NCBI GenBank assembly: GCA_964406515.1 | Contig: CAYORV010000019.1 | Location: 1 to 8,237 of the forward strand | DNA from: JAGLWP01 sp964406515 | Lineage (GTDB): Archaea; Nanobdellota; Nanobdellia; Pacearchaeales; GW2011-AR1 | DNA: 8,237 nt | Direction of reading: 5' to 3' | Shown here: one piece after another, positions 1-4,574 of the stretch | Layout of the letters: every line of letters begins with the position of its first letter | Numbering within the stretch: the first letter of the stretch is position 1 | Made by a program: the position numbers and the translations under genes | Notes under the pieces: model-generated | The model's input: the letters and a program-made list of their open reading frames with translations, nothing else | What the model was told of the DNA's origin: nothing | Databases searched by the model: none

Positions 1-727
1 ATGCTGAAAACACACGGGCTCCAACCTCAAGAGGTTGATATTTCACTAACCATTTAGTAGCTCCTGTATTAGTAGCCGCACAACTTAGATCAATAGTTCC
101 AGCTGCAACAATTAATGAACTAGCTTGAGCAACTCCAGCTCCTGAAGTTGTTGCTTGCATAGCTGTAGCTAATGTACCAGTAATATGATAAATAGTTCCT
201 TTAGCATCACCTGTAATACTAAGAACTGAACACAAATCAACATCTGCTCCTATTGTAGGATTAGCAATTAATTTAGTGTTATTAGCTTGTGCTTGAATAT
301 TTGTAGTAACTTCTCCAACAATATCAAGTAAAAGAATTTTACCAGTTACTGTGAAATAAGGTGTAGCTGTAGTTGCTGGTAAAGTAGCTGCAACTCTTCC
401 TGTATAGAAATCGTTTCCTAACTTACCACCTGCTTGCTCCATAATTACTCCTTTAGTATTAGCAATTTCTAATTCTGCCAAAGTTGGTGCTACTGTAAAT
501 CCTTTTGATAAAAGAACTACATCTCCTTTGCTAGCAGTACAAGCTGCTAAAGCCAAAGTGATTGTAGTGTATAATCTTCCTACTCCGTTATTGTCGTGTT
601 TATAAAGTTGTGTAAGTACATCATAGTTTTCGTCTGTTGTAGCCGCTACCATAAATACTTTTCCTGTTGTTAATGGTGTTCCTGCTACTTGCATTGCACC
701 ATATCCTGAATTGATGTTATAAGACAT
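1..727 (-). CDS. Probable phage virion structural protein, beta-rich (3' end beyond window)
   Basis: This is an open frame of 242 codons from an ATG at 727, with no stop before the window edge, so the C-terminus is missing. The translation begins MSYNINSGYGAMQ and is rich in Ala, Thr, Gly and Val, with no membrane segment or signal peptide. Residues 20-100 contain GKVFMV and AACTASKGDVVLL. From memory, phage virion proteins near capsid genes often carry a similar N-terminal stretch, an 'ACTANxGD' motif followed by beta strands. Residues about 123-240 look like a second beta domain (YFTVTGKILLLDIVGEV, later GTIDLSCAATNTGATKW). The last visible residues, PLEVGARVFSA, resemble the ends of such proteins, so probably only a few codons are missing. 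It follows the capsid gene after an 88-bp gap with a hairpin. The start is preceded by ACAAAATAAAAT and no Shine-Dalgarno. A capsid-surface or fibre role is plausible but unproven. Confidence 0.75.
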   Translation of the reverse strand, partial: MSYNINSGYGAMQVAGTPLTTGKVFMVAATTDENYDVLTQLYKHDNNGVGRLYTTITLALAACTASKGDVVLLSKGFTVAPTLAELEIANTKGVIMEQAGGKLGNDFYTGRVAATLPATTATPYFTVTGKILLLDIVGEVTTNIQAQANNTKLIANPTIGADVDLCSVLSITGDAKGTIYHITGTLATAMQATTSGAGVAQASSLIVAAGTIDLSCAATNTGATKWLVKYQPLEVGARVFSA

Positions 728-815
728 ATTTTATTTTGTAATAGATCCATCCAACCATCCTAGGGAGACTAGATTATTCTAGCCTCCCATAACCTATTAT
801 GTTATTAAATTAAGT
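728..815. other. Intergenic gap between capsid gene and downstream virion gene
   Basis: This 88-bp gap holds the hairpin at 763-788. Next to it is a short direct repeat, CCATCC at 747-752 and again at 755-760, which reads GGATGGTTGGATGG on the coding strand. An AT-rich leader follows up to the start codon at 727. I see no promoter matching the Bacteroidota TTTG / TAnnTTTG pattern and no open frame. Confidence 0.6.
763..788 (-). terminator. Strong hairpin after the capsid gene (terminator-like, no U-tract)
   Basis: An 11-bp inverted repeat (763-773 with 778-788) surrounds a 4-base loop. In the minus-strand transcript it pairs as GGGAGGCUAGA with UCUAGUCUCCC: ten Watson-Crick pairs and one G-U, loop AUAA. 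It lies 27 bp past the capsid stop codon. The bases after it (UAGGAUGG) contain no run of U, so it is not a classical intrinsic terminator. It may end or partly end transcription, protect the 3' end of the capsid message, or be an RNA processing site. The pairing is seen directly; the function is inferred. Confidence 0.5.
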
Positions 816-1814
816 TTATGAAGTTGGGCACGACATGATCAATCCTTTAGCTGATACAAAACAAATACCGTATGCCATCCGTTGACCAAAAGACATATTG
901 TCATTTGAGAAATCTGTTCCATTATCCATGTTAGGAGTCTTTAAATTATTAGCTTCCCATTCTCTATAATGTGCCTGTAATTGTCCAGACGATACTATAC
1001 CCCACCATCTTCGTTTAGTAGAATCATAATTACCATTAGCATCAGTTGCTAATTTAGGTAAAATAACTTGTCTGTAACCAGTATAAGTATTTAAAATACT
1101 AGAATTTACTTCATCAACATCACCTGTACTTTCTAAAGCTTTTCTAATATTTCTTCTTGTTTCTGGATCTTTTCCACTAAAAATAATATTGAAGTTCATA
1201 TCTCTTACTTCTCCAAAATTATTAAAAGTATTAACTGAAGCAATTTGTTCTGCTAAAGTTAAAGCTCCTGTAGCAAATACTGGATCATTTGTAATTCTAT
1301 TTCTCCAAGTTTCACTTGAATATTTTAAAGTATGTGCTGAATAAACTAAAGCTTTTCCATCTCCTCCTGTATTATCAATAGTTTTACCATTTCTATCTGT
1401 ATAAGAAGTTTCAGTAGCAAATGAAAAACGATGAGTTAAATCTAATTCTTTTCTTTCTGGACCATAATGTTTTAAAGAAAGCATTTTGTTTACAACATCT
1501 TCTTTTTTACCATTGTTATCCATTTCCCAAGTAATATCAATTTCAATAGATCTACGAACCATTGTCATAGTTTTATTGTAACCAACTGCTACTCTTCCTT
1601 TAGAACTATTTGCACCTTCGTCTTTATTTTCTGCATAAGTTCCTGTATCAAATTCATCAAATCTCTTAGTATTACCCATTCCTTTTGGTTGTGCTGAACT
1701 CATATACAGTTGTTCTGCATTTTTTGGTTCAAATTCTTGTGAAGCGATGAAATCTTTTTCAATCAAATCTACCAATTCTGGTAAAGTTAATTGAGTCAAA
1801 AATTCTGTTTGCAT
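816..1814 (-). CDS. Probable major capsid protein (HK97-like fold)
   Basis: The gene encodes 332 residues, a usual size for an HK97-fold capsid protein without a long N-terminal delta domain. It should form the icosahedral shell of the head. The N-terminus (LTQLTLPELVDLIEKDF) is a likely helical arm. A central segment with basic and aromatic residues (about 268-287, KRRWWGIVSSGQLQAHYREW) is followed by DNMSFGQRMAYGICFVSAKG at 305-324. That ending resembles the C-terminal pattern 'W..R....YGF....' followed by a short beta strand in several phage capsid families. It has no membrane segment. The context supports the call: it is downstream of terminase, portal, scaffold and decoration genes, and follows the decoration gene by 44 bp. 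The ATG is preceded by ATAAAATTTTAT, with no Shine-Dalgarno; the stop is TAA. The assignment rests on position, size and weak motif resemblance. Confidence 0.82.
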   Translation of the reverse strand: MQTEFLTQLTLPELVDLIEKDFIASQEFEPKNAEQLYMSSAQPKGMGNTKRFDEFDTGTYAENKDEGANSSKGRVAVGYNKTMTMVRRSIEIDITWEMDNNGKKEDVVNKMLSLKHYGPERKELDLTHRFSFATETSYTDRNGKTIDNTGGDGKALVYSAHTLKYSSETWRNRITNDPVFATGALTLAEQIASVNTFNNFGEVRDMNFNIIFSGKDPETRRNIRKALESTGDVDEVNSSILNTYTGYRQVILPKLATDANGNYDSTKRRWWGIVSSGQLQAHYREWEANNLKTPNMDNGTDFSNDNMSFGQRMAYGICFVSAKGLIMSCPTS

Positions 1815-1846
1815 ATAAAATTTTATTAATTAATTAAAGTTTTTAA

Positions 1847-1858
1847 GCTAATATTAGC
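1847..1858. repeat. Perfect 12-bp palindrome between decoration and capsid genes
   Basis: GCTAATATTAGC is its own reverse complement and directly abuts the TAG stop of the decoration gene (1859-1861). As RNA it could form only a weak 4-bp stem with a 4-base loop. It is followed on the coding strand by an AT tract containing TTTAATTAATTAAT before the capsid ATG. It could be a protein-binding site or a weak transcript boundary, or chance in AT-rich DNA. Confidence 0.4.
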
Positions 1859-2284
1859 CTAAGAAGTTGCTACGTTGGTTACGCTAGCTAAAGCATTAAC
1901 TACGAAGATACCTTCTGACGCTGAAATGAATTTGATTAAAGTTACAACATTCTTAGAAGTTGCAGCTTGATTAACTGATTCAGCATTTGAAAGATCCATG
2001 GTAGTTCCCTCTAAAGCTGCTGTTAAAGTTCCATCAACATCATCACATCTTACTTGATCACCTGCTCGTAACATATCTACAGAAATATCTCCAGCTGTAG
2101 AATACAAATCATCAGTAGCTGTAATTTCACCATTCATAATTCCATAATGAGCTCCTGAAGTAGCATCAGCTGGAATTAAAGCACCTGAACCATTTGCATA
2201 TAACAAATCTCCATTTGCATAAAGATTAGAAATAGCATTAGTCATAGTAACCAAATTTGGTTTACCTGTTTCTCGTCTAAACAT
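1859..2284 (-). CDS. Probable head decoration / capsid-stabilising protein
   Basis: The gene encodes 141 residues and lies immediately before the capsid gene. It is low in Lys and Arg and rich in Ala, Thr, Ser, Gly and Asp, as expected for a small beta-barrel that binds the outside of an expanded capsid. The N-terminal half contains NGDLLYANGSGALIPAD and GAHYGIMNGEI, which resembles the 'G..v..ds.G...paa......GV' pattern of phage capsid-stabilising proteins (DUF2190-like). Residues 75-80 (GDQVRC) and the hydrophobic end (GIFVVNAL) suggest further strands. No signal peptide or membrane segment is present. The ATG follows an AT-rich leader (TTTTAAAAAATT); the stop is TAG. An AAGGAG lies 34 bp upstream, too far to act as a ribosome site. 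A head-fibre base or another minor capsid protein is the main alternative. Confidence 0.65.
   Translation of the reverse strand: MFRRETGKPNLVTMTNAISNLYANGDLLYANGSGALIPADATSGAHYGIMNGEITATDDLYSTAGDISVDMLRAGDQVRCDDVDGTLTAALEGTTMDLSNAESVNQAATSKNVVTLIKFISASEGIFVVNALASVTNVATS
2190..2221. repeat. 11-bp direct repeat inside the decoration gene
   Basis: CCATTTGCATA occurs at 2190-2200 and 2211-2221, a spacing of 21 bp or exactly seven codons. The protein therefore reads LYANGDL followed by LYANGSG. It looks like an in-frame duplication in a beta-hairpin region, or convergence on a favoured turn sequence. Confidence 0.6.
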
Positions 2285-2424
2285 AATTTTTTAAAATTAA
2301 AATTGTTAATTAAATATTCTCCTTAAGTTTTTTGGGCGGAGTATCTCTCCGTGAAGAATGTTATCGTTGGACTCTGATAACTAGAGATTATTGGTGATAA
2401 TATTTTATTATCACCAATGTATCT
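2285..2424 (-). promoter_or_regulatory. Structured intergenic leader upstream of decoration and capsid genes
   Basis: This 140-bp gap contains several inverted repeats. In transcript order: a perfect 12-bp stem with 5-base loop (2418-2390); GUUAUC/GAUAAC with 10-base loop (2381-2360), which competes with a CUCU/AGAG stem (2386-2372); and CGGAG/CUCCG with 5-base loop (2351-2337). A C-then-A run and an AAGGAG (2324-2319) follow, then about 34 bases of nearly pure A/T before the ATG at 2284. The two middle stems share bases and cannot form together, as in an attenuator. I see no Bacteroidota-type promoter and no small open frame. The likely role is to start, process or tune the message for the most abundant virion proteins; this is inferred from position and pairing only. 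Confidence 0.45.
2390..2418 (-). terminator. Perfect 12-bp hairpin just after the 123-residue gene (terminator-like)
   Basis: ATTGGTGATAAT (2390-2401) and ATTATCACCAAT (2407-2418) are exact reverse complements with a 5-base loop. On the coding strand the stem starts 6 bp beyond the TAA of the 123-residue gene, the position expected for a terminator. The stem is AT-rich and followed by AATCTC, not a U-run, so termination would be weak. It may instead protect the upstream message. Confidence 0.45.
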
Positions 2425-2796
2425 TTATTTATCACTATTAGCCATTTTCTCGTTAATGTCTTTTAATGTTATATCTTCAGCATATTTACCCCAAAGATTT
2501 TTATTTGCAATATCTTTAGATTTCTCAATAGAAGCTATAGTTCCATTATATGCCCAAGTAATAGCTTGTAACATTAATTCATTTATTAAACTAACCTCAC
2601 ATTCTAATATATTATTTTTATATAATAATTTAGTCATCTTCATTGAAGTTTCTTGCACAATTATAGCCATTTTGTTTTTATCTTCGTCGCTAGTCGGCAT
2701 ATCACCAAGTCTTATATCTGATTGTGCTACAATTTTCAATAAATCCTTAGCTAATTTAGAATGTTTTAATGGGATTGAATTTTTTTCTTCAGTCAT
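2425..2796 (-). CDS. Unknown phage protein, 123 aa
   Basis: I do not recognise this protein. It is 123 residues, charged and predicted by eye to be mostly helical, with a hydrophobic middle (MKMTKLLYKNNILECEVSLI, then LMLQAITWAYNGTIASIEK) that looks like packed amphipathic helices, not a membrane segment. It starts 4 bp after the stop of the 184-residue gene and is the last gene before the structured gap, so it is probably co-expressed with the scaffold cluster. The ATG is preceded by CATTTAATAAT, the start context seen across this operon; the stop is TAA. An antisense frame of similar length exists (2417-2812 plus) but is a leucine/serine/phenylalanine-rich shadow. Its place between scaffold and capsid genes suggests a minor head or assembly protein, which is an inference from position. 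Confidence 0.7.
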   Translation of the reverse strand: MTEEKNSIPLKHSKLAKDLLKIVAQSDIRLGDMPTSDEDKNKMAIIVQETSMKMTKLLYKNNILECEVSLINELMLQAITWAYNGTIASIEKSKDIANKNLWGKYAEDITLKDINEKMANSDK

Positions 2797-2800
2797 ATTA

Positions 2801-3355
2801 TTAAATGTTTAAAAAATTAATATCAAGATTTATTTCTTTCCCATTTGGTAATTGAACATCGACAGTTTCAATAATATTAGTTACAAACAATTTAGCTCTT
2901 TTCCCATTATTCAATATTTTCATATTATCATCCAAAGTAGGTTCGGCTGCAGTTTTACCAGTTGGTTGTTTATTTTCTTTAGAATTTATTTTCAATATTT
3001 TTACAGTAATTTCCTTGGAGTTATTCGCAAAAAAGGAACAATCAATTTTTTTAACAGTTTCAGTTCCTGTCTCTAAATTCAATAATATAATCTCTTGCAT
3101 TATTTTATCTTCTCTCCTATTTTTATCATATTCTAACCAAGTACCTTTTTCTTTATTAACTCCTATACAAAGCTTATCTTCAAACTCTCTCATTCTCATT
3201 GTATGATCTTTTACCTCATCGTCTTCAGTAATATATTCATCGTCCTCAAGCTGTTTTTTCATATCATCCATGTCTTTTTGCATCTGCTCTAACAAGCTTT
3301 TTGGTACTTCTACTTTTTCTTCCTCGCTTATTGGTTTTTTAATATCTTGTGTCAT
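2801..3355 (-). CDS. Unknown phage protein with N-terminal coiled coil, 184 aa
   Basis: No firm family assignment. Residues about 8-42 are strongly charged and heptad-like (VPKSLLEQMQKDMDDMKKQLE), a likely coiled coil. The rest is richer in alternating hydrophobic residues (KIMQEIILLNLETGTETVK, KEITVKILKI) and ends in LPNGKEINLDINFLN, which looks like paired beta strands. From memory, uncharacterised proteins with this plan (coiled-coil start, beta-rich body, ending like 'dG.e..idi.fvN') occur next to capsid genes of uncultivated phages, but I cannot name a family. It starts 4 bp after the scaffold stop and is 4 bp from the 123-residue gene, so the three form one translational cluster. The ATG follows AAGAAATAAATAT. 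A scaffold cofactor or minor capsid role is possible. Confidence 0.72.
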   Translation of the reverse strand: MTQDIKKPISEEEKVEVPKSLLEQMQKDMDDMKKQLEDDEYITEDDEVKDHTMRMREFEDKLCIGVNKEKGTWLEYDKNRREDKIMQEIILLNLETGTETVKKIDCSFFANNSKEITVKILKINSKENKQPTGKTAAEPTLDDNMKILNNGKRAKLFVTNIIETVDVQLPNGKEINLDINFLNI

Positions 3356-3359
3356 ATAT

Positions 3360-4031
3360 TTATTTCTTTACATATTTAATTACTCCATTTACAATTTTTG
3401 CCTCCATACCTACTGGAGCCATATTTTGCATAGCTTCTAATCCTTTGCTCGACTTTGCAAAAGAGTCTTTAACTTCTTTCTTAGGAAATGAACCTCCAAC
3501 TCCAGCACCTATTGATTGCTTTACATTATCAACCTTACTATCAGGGAAAGCCTTCTGAACAGCTATTTGAAAATTTTCATCGAAATTATTATCCACAGCT
3601 TGAAGTTTATCCAAAAAGTGTTTAACAAGTTTTTTTTCCTCTCCATCAAAAGAGGCTAAAGCTTCTTCTTCTCTAGTACTGGACATCTCATTTTTAATAC
3701 CTTCCTGTACTGCTTTATTAACATCTTCTGAAGTTAAATTCACTGCACCTGTAATTAAATCTCCGTTCTCATCAAATTCCTTTCCGTTTGCTTTTGCATC
3801 CTTTTCTAATGCTTTGTATTTTGCTTTGAATTTAGCAAAATTTGAATTAGCTAAATCTTCTGCAACATCAAGAATATTATCTTCTTCGCCAAGTTTTAAT
3901 GTTGTTCTTAATTTTGAAAGTTCTTCTTTCCTGTCTTTGTTTTTATCTGATCCTTTTTGAAGTCCTTCGACTTCTTCTTTGGTATAGACTTCTTTTTCTG
4001 TTCCGTCTTCCAAAGTAACCATTTCTGGCAT
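3360..4031 (-). CDS. Probable capsid scaffolding protein
   Basis: The protein is 223 residues from the ATG at 4031, highly charged (Lys, Glu, Asp), almost without Trp or Cys, and mostly helical. This composition is usual for scaffolds that line the procapsid and leave before DNA fills it. It begins MPEMVTLEDGTEKEVYTKEE, then has a Lys/Glu-rich helical region (KDRKEELSKLRTTLKLGEED, KFKAKYKALEKDAKANGKEF), a Gly-rich linker (GAGVGGSFPKK) and a basic C-terminus (VIKYVKK). Basic tails bind capsid protein in several scaffolds. It lies between portal and capsid genes, the standard place. The frame can extend five codons to a GTG at 4046, giving 228 residues. I prefer the ATG because it follows ACAAAAAAACT, and the GTG lies inside an inverted repeat. 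No serine-protease motif is visible, so it is not an obvious protease-scaffold fusion. Confidence 0.75.
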   Translation of the reverse strand: MPEMVTLEDGTEKEVYTKEEVEGLQKGSDKNKDRKEELSKLRTTLKLGEEDNILDVAEDLANSNFAKFKAKYKALEKDAKANGKEFDENGDLITGAVNLTSEDVNKAVQEGIKNEMSSTREEEALASFDGEEKKLVKHFLDKLQAVDNNFDENFQIAVQKAFPDSKVDNVKQSIGAGVGGSFPKKEVKDSFAKSSKGLEAMQNMAPVGMEAKIVNGVIKYVKK

Positions 4032-4046
4032 AGTTTTTTTGTACAC

Positions 4047-4139
4047 TTTATGTTCACTAAGTCTTGCAAGCCCCTAGCCAGCTGAAAGTGTAATTAATTT
4101 TTAAATTTGTATGATACTTCTTTAGAAGTGTCATAAATA
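4047..4139 (-). promoter_or_regulatory. Structured gap upstream of the scaffold gene
   Basis: This 93-bp gap has a hairpin at 4110-4135 close to the upstream stop codon, then a patch richer in G and C than its surroundings (4061-4085) that includes the palindrome CTTGCAAG (4063-4070). An 8-bp inverted repeat, TACACTTT (4042-4049) with AAAGTGTA (4085-4092), spans much of it and covers the possible GTG start of the scaffold gene at 4044-4046. No Bacteroidota-type promoter is visible, and the scaffold frame is closed by a stop at 4074-4076. A regulatory role is inferred. Confidence 0.4.
4110..4135 (-). terminator. Hairpin after the 143-residue gene (terminator-like, no U-tract)
   Basis: TATGATACTTCT (4110-4121) and AGAAGTGTCATA (4124-4135) match as an inverted repeat at 11 of 12 positions. 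In the minus-strand RNA this gives two 5-bp stems flanking one A-C mismatch, loop UAAA, starting 4 bp past the TGA of the upstream gene. On the plus strand the mismatch becomes a G-U pair. It is followed by ACAAATTTAAAAATT with no clear U-run. It may be a weak terminator or an RNA-stability element. Confidence 0.4.
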
Positions 4140-4571
4140 TCATAATGCGCTATGAATATTGTTTCTAGTTGCCTTTTCAGTTGCATCTGGATTTTCTATT
4201 CTGCTGGCTCTCTCTTTCAATAATTGTAAACCATTGATTGTCATTCTTATATCTTTAACTTCATCAAAGTCTTTCGAATTCATTGCTATAAACCCTATCA
4301 TTCCTGCTATTAATTCCTTACTCTCATTCTTTACAAATTCACTTTTCAAAAATTCCTGTGCTAGTCTATAATAATTTCTTCTTTCATTTACCGGTAATGA
4401 TTGATAATCGTAGTAAGTTAAGCCTTCTCCAATAACATCAGTAACAACTCTTTCTGATGTAGACATATCTAATAAATCTTCGTAGTCTTTTCTTATCATT
4501 AAATTAGCCTGCTTTGCGTTATTAATTATAACTGCCTGCTCCTTTAATTTTTTATTTGTTTTAAATATCAT
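4140..4571 (-). CDS. Unknown phage protein between portal and scaffold, 143 aa
   Basis: I do not recognise this protein. It is 143 residues, charged and helical in character: a basic N-terminus (MIFKTNKKLKEQ), a middle with several Tyr (GLTYYDYQSLPVNERRNYYR), a short hydrophobic patch (ELIAGMIGFIAMNS) too weak for a membrane anchor, and a further helix (MTINGLQLLKERASR). It starts 3 bp after the portal stop, so it is probably translationally coupled to the portal gene. It is followed by a hairpin. The ATG is preceded by AACAATAATAT; the stop is TGA, which shows TGA is not reassigned. Many phages have a head-maturation protease at this position, but I see no serine-protease motif and the length is short. 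A portal-associated or minor head protein is the best guess. Confidence 0.75.
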   Translation of the reverse strand: MIFKTNKKLKEQAVIINNAKQANLMIRKDYEDLLDMSTSERVVTDVIGEGLTYYDYQSLPVNERRNYYRLAQEFLKSEFVKNESKELIAGMIGFIAMNSKDFDEVKDIRMTINGLQLLKERASRIENPDATEKATRNNIHSAL

Positions 4572-4574
4572 ATA

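Noticed and set aside
2319..2324. AAGGAG on the coding strand upstream of the decoration gene, looking like a Shine-Dalgarno
   Set aside because: It is 34 bp from the ATG, and no ATG, GTG or TTG start lies at a working distance. It is probably chance or part of the leader.
2337..2386. tRNA or ribozyme in the 140-bp gap
   Set aside because: Small stems are present, but no T-arm GTTCRANTC-like sequence, no 5-bp stem with 7-base anticodon loop and no hammerhead core (CUGANGA ... GAAA) can be assembled.
2417..2812. Plus-strand open frame of 131 codons
   Set aside because: It lies almost wholly antisense to the 123-residue gene. Its product is the Leu/Ser/Phe/Ile-rich type that arises opposite charged genes, and it would be the only gene on the plus strand. 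The minus-strand gene has operon spacing and the shared start context.
728..4139. Bacteroidota-type promoters (TTTG, about 20 bp, TAnnTTTG) in the three gaps
   Set aside because: No TTTG is present on the minus strand of any of the three gaps, so I call no promoter.
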